Positions 16,966 through 26,224 of a stretch of DNA of 62,221 nt are shown in pieces. The notes under the pieces were generated by a model that was given only the letters and a program-made list of their open reading frames with translations, searched no databases and was not told the DNA's origin. The stretch is from Hyphomicrobiales bacterium (lineage in GTDB: Bacteria; Pseudomonadota; Alphaproteobacteria; Rhizobiales; Rhizobiaceae). Within the stretch, counting starts at the first letter, position 1. Each line of letters opens with the position of its first letter. Both the position numbers and the translations under genes were made by a program. The stretch is from assembly GCA_900468065.1 (NCBI GenBank), contig UBTA01000018.1, positions 1-62,221 of the forward strand. The letters are read 5' to 3'.

Positions 16966-18153
16966 ATGGCTTCAAGACAGGAATTCCAGTGGGACGATGC
17001 ATTTCTGCTGGAGGATCAGCTTTCTGAAGACGAGCGGATGATCCGCGATACGGCCCGCGCCTATGCGCAGGACAAGCTGCAGCCGCGCGTTATCGATGCC
17101 TACCGCAACGAGACGACCGATCCTTCGATCTTCCGCGAAATGGGCGAACTCGGCCTGCTCGGCGTGACGGTTCCGGATACCTATGGCGGCGTTGGTGCAT
17201 CCTACGTGGCCTATGGCCTGGTCGCCCGCGAGGTCGAGCGCGTCGATAGTGGCTACCGCTCGATGATGAGCGTGCAGTCTTCCCTCGTTATCTACCCGAT
17301 CCATGCCTATGGGTCGGAAGAACAGCGCCAGAAATACCTGCCGAAACTGATCAGCGGCGAATGGATCGGCTGTTTCGGCCTGACCGAACCGGATGCCGGC
17401 TCCGATCCCGGTGGCATGAAGACGCGGGCGGTGAAGACCGAGGGCGGCTATCGCCTCACAGGTTCCAAAATGTGGATTTCCAATGCGCCGATCGCCGATG
17501 TCTTCGTCGTCTGGGCAAAATCGGAGCCGCATGGCAATGCCATTCGCGGCTTCGTGCTGGAAAAGGGCATGAAGGGCCTCTCGGCCCCGAAGATCGGCGG
17601 CAAGCTATCGCTGCGCGCCTCGATCACCGGCGAGATCGTCATGGACAATGTCGAAGTCGGTGAAGACGCCTTGCTGCCGAATGTCGAGGGCCTGAAAGGT
17701 CCGTTCGGCTGCCTCAACCGTGCCCGCTATGGTATCTCCTGGGGCGTGCTTGGTTCGGCGGAATTCTGCTGGCATGCGGCCCGGCAGTATGGGCTCGACC
17801 GTAAGCAGTTCGGCCGTCCGCTAGCGCAGACCCAGCTGTTCCAGAAGAAGCTTGCAGACATGCAGACCGAAATCACGCTTGGCTTGCAGGCATCGCTGCG
17901 CGTCGGCCAGCTGATGGATGCGGGCCGCATGGCGCCGGAGATGATCTCGATCGTCAAGCGCAACAATTGCGGCAAGGCTCTCGATATTGCCCGCGCTGCC
18001 CGCGACATGCATGGCGGCAACGGCATTTCCGAGGATTATCAGGTCATGCGCCATATGGTGAACCTGGAAACCGTGAACACCTATGAAGGCACCCATGACG
18101 TGCACGCCCTGATCCTTGGCCGCGCCCAGACCGGGCTGCAGGCCTTTTTCTGA
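16966..18153 (+). CDS. gcdH: Glutaryl-CoA dehydrogenase
   Basis: 395-aa acyl-CoA dehydrogenase that oxidises and decarboxylates glutaryl-CoA to crotonyl-CoA with FAD, at the end of the 5-aminovalerate/glutarate route of lysine breakdown. Seen: [15 protein letters not shown] (flavin and substrate loop, about 133-147), [16 protein letters not shown], and [16 protein letters not shown] with catalytic Glu 374. The [16 protein letters not shown] stretch and the YEGTHD motif distinguish GCDH from other acyl-CoA dehydrogenases. ATG 16966 is preceded by GGGAGGACGAC. It is followed 8 bp later by a CoA-transferase gene, the standard gcdH-gcdG pairing. Confidence 0.93.
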   Translation: MASRQEFQWDDAFLLEDQLSEDERMIRDTARAYAQDKLQPRVIDAYRNETTDPSIFREMGELGLLGVTVPDTYGGVGASYVAYGLVAREVERVDSGYRSMMSVQSSLVIYPIHAYGSEEQRQKYLPKLISGEWIGCFGLTEPDAGSDPGGMKTRAVKTEGGYRLTGSKMWISNAPIADVFVVWAKSEPHGNAIRGFVLEKGMKGLSAPKIGGKLSLRASITGEIVMDNVEVGEDALLPNVEGLKGPFGCLNRARYGISWGVLGSAEFCWHAARQYGLDRKQFGRPLAQTQLFQKKLADMQTEITLGLQASLRVGQLMDAGRMAPEMISIVKRNNCGKALDIARAARDMHGGNGISEDYQVMRHMVNLETVNTYEGTHDVHALILGRAQTGLQAFF

Positions 18154-18161
18154 GCGCCGGC

Positions 18162-19334
18162 ATGGAAACGCCGCTGAAGGGCCTGAAGGTTCTCGAGCTT
18201 GCCCGCATCCTGGCGGGGCCATGGATCGGCCAGACGCTGGCCGATCTCGGCGCCGATGTCATCAAGGTGGAAAGCCCGGCGGGAGACGATACCCGCACCT
18301 GGGGGCCACCATTTATCGAGAGCGAGACCGGCGGCCATCTGGACGCCGCCTATTTCCACGCCTGCAATCGCGGCAAGCGCTCCGTCATCCTCGATTTCAC
18401 AACGGAAGAAGGGCAGGAGGCCGTGCGGCGTCTGGCGGCCCAGTCGGACGTGCTTCTGGAGAATTTCAAGGTCGGCGGGCTGGCGAAATACGGGCTGGAC
18501 TATGACAGCCTGAAGAAGGTCAATCCGCGGTTGATCTATTGCTCCGTTACCGGCTTTGGCCAGGACGGACCCTATGCCCATCGCGCCGGTTACGATTATA
18601 TCATTCAGGGCATGAGCGGCATCATGGACCTGACGGGCGATCCGGAAGGCGAGCCGCAGAAGATCGGCGTCGCCTTTGCCGACATCTTCACCGGCCTTTA
18701 CGGCGTCATCGCCATCCAGGCGGCCTTGCATATGCGAGAACGCACCGGCGTCGGCCAGCAGGTCGACATGGCATTGTTCGACAGCATGACCGGGGTGCTT
18801 GCAAATCAGGCGCTGAATTTTCTGGTTTCGGGGAAATCGCCGCGCCGCCTCGGCAATGCGCATCCCAACATAGCGCCGTATCAGGTCTTTCCGGTCTCCG
18901 ACGGCCACCTGATCGTCGCCGTCGGCAATGACCGCCAGTTCGTCAAGTTCTGCACGCTGCTTGGTCTCGACACTCTGGCGACCGATCCACGCTATCTGAC
19001 AAATGCGAGCCGGGTGAAAAACCGCGACACGCTGACGCCGGAACTGACAGCGCGGACGGTAAATTTCAAACGCGACACGCTGCTGGCCATGCTGGAAGCG
19101 GCGGGCGTGCCCGGCGGGCCGATTAATACCGTCGCAGATGTGTTCTCGGACCCGCAGATCATTCACCGCGGTATGCGGGTCGAGACGCCACACACGGGGT
19201 CGGCATCAGGGACGGCACCGGGGGTCCGGTCACCGCTGATGTTTTCGGGCGCGGAACTTGCGCTGGAGCGCGGTGCGCCGAGGCTTGGGGAGCACACGCA
19301 TGAGGTGCTGACGGAGATTGGAATGAAGCCCTGA
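18162..19334 (+). CDS. gcdG: Class III CoA-transferase, probable succinyl-CoA:glutarate CoA-transferase
   Basis: 390-aa CaiB/BaiF (family III) CoA-transferase. Seen: LELARILAGPWIGQTLADLGAD compressed around residues 11-32 (typical N-terminus), GFGQDGPYAHRAGYD, and the catalytic aspartate in GDP (D160). Coupled to gcdH, the expected reaction transfers CoA from succinyl-CoA to glutarate to give glutaryl-CoA, as for GcdG in Pseudomonas and human SUGCT. Substrate identity is inferred from neighbours, because family III enzymes cannot be told apart reliably by motif. It ends 15 bp from the convergent dehydrogenase gene. Confidence 0.85.
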   Translation: METPLKGLKVLELARILAGPWIGQTLADLGADVIKVESPAGDDTRTWGPPFIESETGGHLDAAYFHACNRGKRSVILDFTTEEGQEAVRRLAAQSDVLLENFKVGGLAKYGLDYDSLKKVNPRLIYCSVTGFGQDGPYAHRAGYDYIIQGMSGIMDLTGDPEGEPQKIGVAFADIFTGLYGVIAIQAALHMRERTGVGQQVDMALFDSMTGVLANQALNFLVSGKSPRRLGNAHPNIAPYQVFPVSDGHLIVAVGNDRQFVKFCTLLGLDTLATDPRYLTNASRVKNRDTLTPELTARTVNFKRDTLLAMLEAAGVPGGPINTVADVFSDPQIIHRGMRVETPHTGSASGTAPGVRSPLMFSGAELALERGAPRLGEHTHEVLTEIGMKP

Positions 19335-19349
19335 CGGACCTACCTGCCC

Positions 19350-20807
19350 TCAAATATTCCCCATGCAGAGATATTTCATCTCCAGATAATCTTCGGCGCC
19401 GTGGCGGGAGCCTTCGCGGCCGATGCCGGATTGTTTGAGGCCGCCAAAGGGGGCGGCTTCCGATGACATGCGGCCGGTATTGATGCCGATCATGCCGTAT
19501 TCCAGGGCTTCGGCAACGCGCCAGACCTTTTTCAGTTCGGTCGCATAGAAATAGGCGGCAAGGCCGTAAATGGTGTCGTTGGCCTGGAGGATGACGTCTT
19601 CCATCGTTTCGAAACGGATGATCGGGGCGACCGGGCCGAAGGTTTCGTCGCAGGCGACAAGCATGCCTTTGCCGACGTTGGACAGTACCGTCGGCTCGAA
19701 GAAGGCGCCGGAGACGCGCTTGCCGCCGCAGAGAAGTTTTGCGCCCTTGCCGATCGCGTCGTTGACATGGGTCTCGACCTTCTCGATCGCCCGGCTATCG
19801 ATCAGCGGGCCAATGGTGACACCCTTGGAAAAACCGTCGCCAACGGTCAGCTTTGCCACTTCGGCCGCCAGCTTTGCGGCGAACTCGTCATGAACCTTAC
19901 TCTGGACATAGATGCGGTTGGCCGAGGTGCAGGTCTGGCCGGCATTGCGGAATTTGGCCTGGACGGCACCATCGACGGCAGCGTCGATATCGGCATCGTC
20001 GAAGACGATGAAGGGCGCGCTGCCGCCGAGTTCGAGGCTGATTTTCTTGATCTGGTCGGAACATTGGCGCATCAGGATGCGACCGACTTCGGTCGAGCCG
20101 GTGAAACTGATTTTTCGGACTCTCGAATTGGTGCAGAGTTCGCGGCCGATCGCATCGCCTTCCGAGGCAAGCACCAAGTTGAACACACCCTTGGGAAAGC
20201 CGGCACGGATCGCCAGCGCGTGCATGGCCAAAGCCACCAGCGGTGTCTGTTCGGCGGGTTTCAGGATGATAGTGCAGCCAACCGCCAGCGCCGGCGCGAT
20301 CTTGCGCGCCACCATCGAGGCCGGGAAATTCCAGGGGGTGATGGTGCCGACGACGCCGACCGGCTGCTTGATCACCATCATGCGGCGGTCGGTCGAAGGT
20401 GCAGGAATGGTCTCGCCGTAAACACGCTTGGCCTCTTCCGCATACCATTCGATATAGGCGGCGGCATGCTGAACTTCGGAGCGGGCTTCGTTGAGCGGCT
20501 TGCCCATTTCCGCAGTCAGTATCGCGGCGAGGTCGTCGATATGGGTAATGACCAGATCGTGCCAGCGGCGCAGGATCGTGCTGCGATCGCCGGCCGGGCG
20601 TTCAGCCCATGGAAACTGCGCCGCATAGGCATCATCGACAGCAGCGCGGGTTTCCACGACCCCCATATCCGGCAGGGTGGCAAGCAGGGCACCATTCGAC
20701 GGGTTATGGACGTCGAAGGTCTTTGCCGAAGGCGCCCACGGCGCGTTCACCAGCCCCAGCAGATACGGATCCCTGACATGGGCGATCAATGTCTCGGTAA
20801 AGATCAT
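19350..20807 (-). CDS. gabD: NAD(P)-dependent succinate/glutarate semialdehyde dehydrogenase
   Basis: 485-aa aldehyde dehydrogenase. Catalytic Cys293 lies in GQTCTSANR and the general-base Glu259 in LELGGSAP; TPWNFPASM (158-166) and FTGSTEVG (235-242) form the cofactor site. The GabD/DavD subfamily oxidises succinate semialdehyde (from GABA) or glutarate semialdehyde (from 5-aminovalerate). The next genes over, gcdH-gcdG, consume glutarate, so a DavD role is at least as likely as GABA degradation. Start 20807 has AAGGATC upstream; the longer frame to 20870 is unsupported. It follows gabT with a hairpin in the 147-bp gap. Confidence 0.88.
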   Translation of the reverse strand: MIFTETLIAHVRDPYLLGLVNAPWAPSAKTFDVHNPSNGALLATLPDMGVVETRAAVDDAYAAQFPWAERPAGDRSTILRRWHDLVITHIDDLAAILTAEMGKPLNEARSEVQHAAAYIEWYAEEAKRVYGETIPAPSTDRRMMVIKQPVGVVGTITPWNFPASMVARKIAPALAVGCTIILKPAEQTPLVALAMHALAIRAGFPKGVFNLVLASEGDAIGRELCTNSRVRKISFTGSTEVGRILMRQCSDQIKKISLELGGSAPFIVFDDADIDAAVDGAVQAKFRNAGQTCTSANRIYVQSKVHDEFAAKLAAEVAKLTVGDGFSKGVTIGPLIDSRAIEKVETHVNDAIGKGAKLLCGGKRVSGAFFEPTVLSNVGKGMLVACDETFGPVAPIIRFETMEDVILQANDTIYGLAAYFYATELKKVWRVAEALEYGMIGINTGRMSSEAAPFGGLKQSGIGREGSRHGAEDYLEMKYLCMGNI

Positions 20808-20900
20808 CGGAGATCCTTTCTGGCGGTCCGCGCAAGCAGCGCAGGGCGGCATATTTCGTCGCGGGGACAATGCCGATAGCCGATAAAAGCAGCTAGGTCC

Positions 20901-20928
20901 ATCGGGCAGCGTGGTGCTGCTGCCCGAT
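20901..20928 (-). other. Hairpin between gabT and gabD
   Basis: 10-bp perfect stem ATCGGGCAGC/GCTGCCCGAT with an 8-nt loop, 27 bp past the gabT stop on the minus strand. No immediate U-run, so it is more likely a partial terminator or message stabiliser than a full stop. Confidence 0.5.
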
Positions 20929-20954
20929 AGAATGTGCTATGCAAACGCCTGAAA

Positions 20955-22223
20955 TCAGGCGCGGGCTTCCAGGATCGACGCTTCCAGAATGTCCATCGCT
21001 TCGGCGAAGACGTTGTCCTGTATGGTGATCGGCGCAAGGAAACGGATGACGTTGCCATGCACGCCGCAGGTCAGCAGGATCAGGCCCTTTTCCAGCGCTT
21101 TCAGACGCACCCTGTTGGCGAAATCGGCGCTTGGCAGATTGGTCTTCACATCGTTGAATTCAACGGCATTCATGAAGCCAGGGCCGCGGATATCGACGAT
21201 TTCCGGTGCCTGTTCAGCAATGGCGGCAAGGCGCTGCTTGAGGCGTCCGCCCAGCTGTTCGGCACGTTCGCACAGCTTCTCATCTTCGATGATATCGAGA
21301 ACGGCATGGGCGGCGGCAACGCCCATCGGATTGCCGGCATAGGTGCCGCCGAGACCACCGGGGCCGGGAGCGTCCATCACTTCGGCACGGCCGGTAACGG
21401 CTGCGATCGGGAAGCCGCCGCCAAGGCCCTTGGCCATCGTCACGAGATCGGCGGCGACGCCGTGATGTTCCATGGCAAAGAGCTTGCCGGTACGGGCAAA
21501 GCCGGTCTGCACTTCGTCGGCGATCAGAAGGATGCCGTGCTGGTCGCAGATCTCGCGGATCGCCTTGATGAAGGAGGTCGGCACCGGATAGAAGCCGCCT
21601 TCGCCCTGCACGGGCTCGATGATGATGGCGGCGACCCGGTTCGGATCGACGTCTGCGGCGAACAGGCGCTTCAGGGCCGCCAGCGACTGGTCAGCGGACA
21701 CGCCCTGCAGCTCGACCGGGAAGGGCACGTGGAAGACATCGGCCGGCATCGCGCCGAAGCCGACCTTGTAAGGCACGACCTTGCCGGTCAGCGCCATGCC
21801 CATGAAGGTGCGGCCGTGAAAGCCGCCGCCGAACGCGACGACCGCCTGGCGGCCGGTTGCGGCGCGGGCTATCTTGACGGCGTTCTCGACTGCTTCCGCG
21901 CCGGTTGTCACGAAAATCGTCTTCTTGGCGAAGTCACCCGGCAGGATGGCATTCAACCGCTCAGCCAGCTCGACATAGTTTTCGTAAGGTACGACCTGAT
22001 GGCAGGTGTGGGTGAAACGGTCGAGCTGCTTCTTGACGGCTTCGATCACGCGCGGGTGGCGGTGGCCGGTGTTGACGACGGCGATACCGGCGGCGAAATC
22101 GATGTAACGATTGCCTTCCTTGTCCCAGATTTCGGAATTCTCGGCGCGATCCGCATAGATCTGCGTGGTCATGCCGACACCACGGGAAATGGCTGCGTTC
22201 TTGCGATCGGTCAAACTGGTCAC
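20955..22223 (-). CDS. gabT: 4-aminobutyrate / 5-aminovalerate aminotransferase
   Basis: 422-aa class III PLP aminotransferase. PLP lysine K265 lies in MAKGLGGGFPIAAV; LLIADEVQTGFARTGK holds the cofactor Asp236, and IIEPVQGEGGF is also present. It transfers the terminal amino group of GABA or 5-aminovalerate to 2-oxoglutarate, giving succinate or glutarate semialdehyde for the downstream dehydrogenase. I favour the GTG at 22223 (MTSLTDRKNAAISRGVG), with AGGA 8 nt upstream. ATG starts at 22232 and 22253 have no properly spaced ribosome site. It is divergent from the MerR-XRE-cupin regulator. Confidence 0.9.
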   Translation of the reverse strand: MTSLTDRKNAAISRGVGMTTQIYADRAENSEIWDKEGNRYIDFAAGIAVVNTGHRHPRVIEAVKKQLDRFTHTCHQVVPYENYVELAERLNAILPGDFAKKTIFVTTGAEAVENAVKIARAATGRQAVVAFGGGFHGRTFMGMALTGKVVPYKVGFGAMPADVFHVPFPVELQGVSADQSLAALKRLFAADVDPNRVAAIIIEPVQGEGGFYPVPTSFIKAIREICDQHGILLIADEVQTGFARTGKLFAMEHHGVAADLVTMAKGLGGGFPIAAVTGRAEVMDAPGPGGLGGTYAGNPMGVAAAHAVLDIIEDEKLCERAEQLGGRLKQRLAAIAEQAPEIVDIRGPGFMNAVEFNDVKTNLPSADFANRVRLKALEKGLILLTCGVHGNVIRFLAPITIQDNVFAEAMDILEASILEARA

Positions 22224-22456
22224 GGGTATCATCCTGATGTTGGCGTGGAGCATTTACGGTTGCAGATTTGGTGGAAATCCTATATTTTTTCTGTAGGTTT
22301 GCAAATCAAATTTTGTGATTTGATCAGCACCGCCCGGAATGGATTTGTTACGCGCAAGCTAACTCTCCGGGACGGTTTTTGAAGTTGGCGCCGGTGCCTG
22401 CACGCCAAGGCAGAAACAGCGCGCATGGATGGCTTGAAGATGTCACAGGACGGCTT

Positions 22457-23284
22457 ATGAGTGATGCCATGAAGATACGCTACAAGGTCGCGGAAGCCGC
22501 ACGGCTTGCCGGCGTCTCCGCATCGACCTTACGCCTGTGGGAGACGCAAGGGTTGGTCGTGCCGGGCCGTTCGGTCACCGGACACCGGCAATACAGCGAG
22601 GGCGATGTCGCCCAGCTGAAGCGCATATCCTGGTTTCGCGCCGAACGGGGGCTCAATCCGGCCGCGATCCGCCAGGCGCTGGAGGCGGAGGCCAGCGAAC
22701 TCGACGACACCGGTCTGCCTTCCACCGGCGATGTCGTCCCGCAGTCACAGGTCGGACGCAAACTCAGGAGCCTGCGCCACACCGCCGGCAAGACGCTGGA
22801 GCAGGTGGCTGGCGATGTCGGCATCGCGGCGTCGGTGCTATCCACGCTGGAGCGGACCTCGCAGGGTGTTTCGGTTGCCGTTCTCCATAATCTCGCCGAG
22901 TACTTCGCCACCACGGTTTCGAGCCTTTCCGGCGAAGACGAGCCAGACGTGCGCGCGCTGGTGCGGTCCGGTGAATGGCGGGCCTGGCCGCGCACGACGC
23001 CGGGTGTGACGGTGCAGTTGCTGGCCGAGGGCCGCAACCAGATGGATTGCCATCGCTTCGTGCTGGAGCCGGGCGCCTCCAGCGAGGGTGCCTACAAGCA
23101 TGAGGGCGAGGAATTCGTCTATGTGCTCTCGGGCCAGGTGGAGTTCGTGCTGGATTCCGATCAGTTTCATGATCTGAGCCCTGGCGATTCCCTCTATTTC
23201 AACAGCCGCCGCCACCACGCCTGGTCGAACCGCCATGATGGCGAGACAGTGCTTCTGTGGATCAACACGCCGCCGACGTTCTAG
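22457..23284 (+). CDS. Three-domain regulator: MerR HTH - XRE HTH - cupin
   Basis: 275 aa. Residues 7-75 are a MerR-type winged helix (AARLAGVSASTLRLWETQG). Residues 99-157 are an XRE/Cro-type HTH (GKTLEQVAGDVGIAASVLST). Residues 195-272 are a cupin (KHEGEEFVYVLSGQVEFVL, then SPGDSLYFNSRRHHAW). The XRE-cupin half resembles PuuR, the repressor of putrescine/GABA catabolism. With gabT divergent next door, it is the probable regulator of gabT-gabD, the cupin sensing an amine or amino acid (inferred). Two DNA-binding domains in one chain is uncommon. ATG 22457 has AGGA upstream; a TTG-initiated longer frame from 22379 is rejected. Confidence 0.85.
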   Translation: MSDAMKIRYKVAEAARLAGVSASTLRLWETQGLVVPGRSVTGHRQYSEGDVAQLKRISWFRAERGLNPAAIRQALEAEASELDDTGLPSTGDVVPQSQVGRKLRSLRHTAGKTLEQVAGDVGIAASVLSTLERTSQGVSVAVLHNLAEYFATTVSSLSGEDEPDVRALVRSGEWRAWPRTTPGVTVQLLAEGRNQMDCHRFVLEPGASSEGAYKHEGEEFVYVLSGQVEFVLDSDQFHDLSPGDSLYFNSRRHHAWSNRHDGETVLLWINTPPTF

Positions 23285-23428
23285 TCGTTTTAAGCCACCA
23301 TTTCGCCAATCAATGATCAAGCGCGTTTATAGCGGCTATTGTCTCTATCTATTTCGTTTATGTGCATTTCAGGCATAGAGTTTCCTTCAAGCACCGGCAA
23401 ACGGTGCGCCAAAAGGGGAACCGACCGT

Positions 23429-24208
23429 ATGAAAAAACACATGATCGCATTGGCCCTGGCCTGTGCCGCTGCCTTTTCCATGACGCCTGCCAATGCCGCC
23501 GAAAAGCTCAGGATCGGCACCGAAGGCGCTTATCCTCCGTTCAATTTCATTGACACCGCCGGAAAGATCGGCGGTTTCGACGTCGATATCGGTCTGGCGC
23601 TTTGCGCCAAGATGCAGGCCGAATGCGAAGTCGTGGCGCAGGATTGGGACGGCATCATTCCTGGGCTGGTCGCTAAGAAATACGACATGATCATCGCCTC
23701 GATGTTCATTACCGAAGAGCGCAAGAAGCAGGTGGCCTTCAGCGATCCCTATTACATGGCGGCCATGACGCATGTTGCGGCAAAGGGCGCCGGGATTACC
23801 GCATTCACCAACGAGGCGCTGAAGGGCAAGGTCATCGGCGCGCAGGCAGGCACGACGCAGGCCGAATATATCGCTGCCGTCTATCCCGATGCCGAGATCA
23901 AGCTCTATCCGACCCAGGACGAAGCCAATCTCGACATGGCCAACGGCCGTCTCGACATGGAAGTCGGCGACATGCTGCCGATGCTGGACTGGGTCAGCAA
24001 GAACAATGACGGAAAATGCTGCGAACTGATCGGCGAACCGATCACAGACCCGAAATTCGTCGGCGAAGGCGTCGGGATCGCCCTTCGCCAGGATGACAAC
24101 GATCTTCGCGCAAAGCTGAACAAGGCGCTGGCCGACATTCGCGCCGATGGCACCTACAAGACGATCAACGACAAATACTTCAGCATCGACGTCTACACGA
24201 TGCGGTGA
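23429..24208 (+). CDS. Periplasmic polar/basic amino-acid-binding protein (LAO/HisJ-like)
   Basis: 259 aa. Signal peptide residues 1-23 (cleavage at ANA-AEK). The mature protein is an SBP family 3 fold: LRIGTEGAYPPFNFID, GFDVDIGLALCAKMQAEC with a Cys59-Cys66 pair at the position of the HisJ/LAO disulphide, and FSDPYYM. This group binds lysine, arginine, ornithine or histidine for ABC import. No permease or ATPase gene is adjacent, so it either serves a transporter elsewhere or acts as a sensor. The start is supported by AAAAGGGGAA upstream. It follows the regulator gene after about 145 bp, suggesting its own promoter. Confidence 0.85.
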   Translation: MKKHMIALALACAAAFSMTPANAAEKLRIGTEGAYPPFNFIDTAGKIGGFDVDIGLALCAKMQAECEVVAQDWDGIIPGLVAKKYDMIIASMFITEERKKQVAFSDPYYMAAMTHVAAKGAGITAFTNEALKGKVIGAQAGTTQAEYIAAVYPDAEIKLYPTQDEANLDMANGRLDMEVGDMLPMLDWVSKNNDGKCCELIGEPITDPKFVGEGVGIALRQDDNDLRAKLNKALADIRADGTYKTINDKYFSIDVYTMR

Positions 24209-24271
24209 GGTCCGGAGCCGGTATCCGGCCGAGCATCGGCACCGCGCCTGCCTAAGAAGTGGCGGGCGTGG

Positions 24272-24706
24272 TTATGCCGTGCGGGTTTTCTGTGCCGACT
24301 TCTGCCTATGATAGGTCAGTGCGGCGCGAAGGCAGAGTGCCAGGGGCTCCCGGCGCAGATCGCCAGCTACCGGGAGAAGCAGCGCGCGCTGACCTTCAAA
24401 GGCAAAATCATCACCAAAGTGCGCACGAAATGTATCGATCAGCGTGGTCTGGCAGTTGATTAACACAGCGCAGTGATCGGGTGCCAATTTGGAGACGCCC
24501 AGCCGGATGGTTGTTCCGCTTTTGCTGGCTTCGGTCAGATAGGCCGGTTCGCCCCATTTGAGAGTTTCGGTGAGCGGGCCGACGCCTGCGGTTTCGGCGG
24601 CCACAGCAAAGATGAGGTCACGGATCTGCAGCAGCCTTAGTCTGATCGGCTCGGGGTATTGCCGAAGCGCTTCGGCGACGTCTTTCGGAACGGGCAGGCT
24701 TGTCAT
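24272..24706 (-). CDS. DUF1801 domain protein
   Basis: 144-aa protein of the DUF1801 (YdhG-like) family, fold related to iron-chaperone frataxin-like proteins but function unproven. Seen: a long N-terminal helix with PEPIRLRLLQIRDLIF, then LKWGEPAYLTEASKSGTTIRLG (the usual W-G-x-P-x-Y motif) and CAVLINCQTTLID. It lies 21 bp after the acrylyl-CoA reductase gene, same strand, probably co-transcribed. No role can be assigned from context. Confidence 0.75.
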   Translation of the reverse strand: MTSLPVPKDVAEALRQYPEPIRLRLLQIRDLIFAVAAETAGVGPLTETLKWGEPAYLTEASKSGTTIRLGVSKLAPDHCAVLINCQTTLIDTFRAHFGDDFAFEGQRALLLPVAGDLRREPLALCLRAALTYHRQKSAQKTRTA

Positions 24707-24727
24707 TACGCGCTCCTCTGGGCGGGT

Positions 24728-25723
24728 CTATTTCGTCACGTCGATGACCACGCGGCCACGGATCTTTCCGGCGACGATGTCTTCTGCGAGTTGTGGCAGG
24801 CGCGACAATGGTTCGACCGTCGTCATCGACGCCAACTGTTTCCGGTCCAGGCTTTCTGCCAGAATGGCCCACGCCCTGTCGCGCTCGGCATGCGGTACCG
24901 TGACCGAATTGATGCCGATCAATGCGACGCCACGCAGGATATGCGGCATGACAGTTGCCGGAAGGTCGGCGCCGCCGGCCAGGCCACAGGCGGCAACCGC
25001 GCCGCTCTGGATGGTTTGCGCCAAAACATTGGCGAGCGTCGTGGAGCCGACGGAATCGATGGCGCCCGCCCAGCGCTCCCTCTGAAGTGCTGCGCCCTTT
25101 GCGGCAAGTTCGGACCGGTCGATGAAACCGGTCGCGCCGAGGCTCGACAGGTAGTCGTGGGCTTCCGGCCGGCCGGTGGACGCAGTGACCGTGTAGCCGC
25201 GCTCCGCCAGAAGCGTGATTGCGACGGAGCCGACACCGCCCGCGGCACCGGTGACCAGGATTTCCCGGGCATCCGTCCTGATCTTGCCCCAAGCTTCCAG
25301 AGCATCGATCGCAAGGGCTGCCGTGTAGCCGGCAGTGCCGATCGCCATGCTTTCCTCAAGCGTGAACGCATCCGGCAGGCGCGTCAGCCATTCGGATTTC
25401 AGTCGCTGGAACCGGGTATAGCCACCCCATTCGGTCTCCGACATGCCCCAGCCATTGACGACAACCTTGTCGCCGGTCCTCCAGTCCGGATTACGGGATT
25501 CAACGACAATGCCGGAGAGATCGACCCCGGCCACCATCGGCAGGCGGCGGGCGATGCGGCTCTTGCCGGAAATTGCCAGGCCATCCTTGTAATTCAGTGT
25601 CGAAAACATGACCTCGACCAGCACGTCGTGATCGGGAAGATCGGCAAGCGTAAGCTCCCGGAAATCCGCCACCGGTTTGCCGTCGCGATCATCGATCACA
25701 AGTGCCCTGAAATGTTCCGTCAT
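24728..25723 (-). CDS. acuI: Acrylyl-CoA reductase (NADPH), YhdH/AcuI family
   Basis: 331-aa zinc-free medium-chain dehydrogenase/reductase. Seen: STLNYKDGLAISG and PMVAGVDLSGIV (MDR N-terminal domain), NADPH-binding VTGAAGGVGSVAITLL (about 157-172) and STGRPEAHDYLSSLGA, the AcuI signature region. The family reduces acrylyl-CoA to propionyl-CoA, detoxifying acrylate formed from DMSP or 3-hydroxypropionate. It lacks the structural zinc lobe, as expected for AcuI. No other propionate or DMSP genes are nearby. The annotation is firm at family level, less so for physiological role. Confidence 0.85.
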   Translation of the reverse strand: MTEHFRALVIDDRDGKPVADFRELTLADLPDHDVLVEVMFSTLNYKDGLAISGKSRIARRLPMVAGVDLSGIVVESRNPDWRTGDKVVVNGWGMSETEWGGYTRFQRLKSEWLTRLPDAFTLEESMAIGTAGYTAALAIDALEAWGKIRTDAREILVTGAAGGVGSVAITLLAERGYTVTASTGRPEAHDYLSSLGATGFIDRSELAAKGAALQRERWAGAIDSVGSTTLANVLAQTIQSGAVAACGLAGGADLPATVMPHILRGVALIGINSVTVPHAERDRAWAILAESLDRKQLASMTTVEPLSRLPQLAEDIVAGKIRGRVVIDVTK

Positions 25724-26101
25724 GGTTTTCTCCAGTCAATGTTGATGCAGCATGGCATGGGAAAAACCCAAAAGCCATTTCGACGAAAGGCGCGCAAGAC
25801 CGGGCTCGCTGCACAGGCAGCATGCGCTGCCGGCGTCGTTCGACACCCCGGAAACAGGCCAGAAATCCATCGAAGGCACCGTTTCGCGCCCTAGAAGCAA
25901 ACCATTGATTCATCGAGACATTATCAGTCAAAGAAGAATTCTATTTCGCGTATATCTACTTGCAATATTATGTATTTTTCATGGATGACTTTTGAGTTTA
26001 TCTGCCATGCTTACCGCGCAGGGCAGATTTGCTTTTCTCCCTCTGGCGAAATACATGGCAAGGTGCTATCTCACCCTCGCAACAACCCTATGGAGCTTAT
26101 C
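25724..26101. other. AT-rich intergenic region
   Basis: 378 bases between acuI and the small ORF. The right half (about 25905-26050) is clearly AT-richer than the window average, suggesting promoter content for the downstream small ORF and for acuI. No convincing ORF, repeat or terminator seen. Confidence 0.4.
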
Positions 26102-26224
26102 ATGTTTTCGCAGCGCAAGCTGTCGAGCCCGTCTGATCGCGGTTTTGTCCAGATGATCTGGAACGCGATCCTTCTCGTTCAGACCCGTGAAACGACCTCG
26201 CTTATGACAGGTCGCAACCGCTAG
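26102..26224 (+). CDS. Small hypothetical protein, 40 aa
   Basis: Short ORF starting MFSQRKLSSPSDRGFVQMIW, with GGAGC 6-7 nt before the ATG. An amphipathic stretch WNAILLVQTRETTS follows, with no signal peptide. Its stop codon shares a CTAG with the stop of the convergent sensor-kinase gene. It has an unusually long AT-rich upstream region. No family recognised; the candidate rests on the ribosome site and upstream region only. Confidence 0.4.
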   Translation: MFSQRKLSSPSDRGFVQMIWNAILLVQTRETTSLMTGRNR

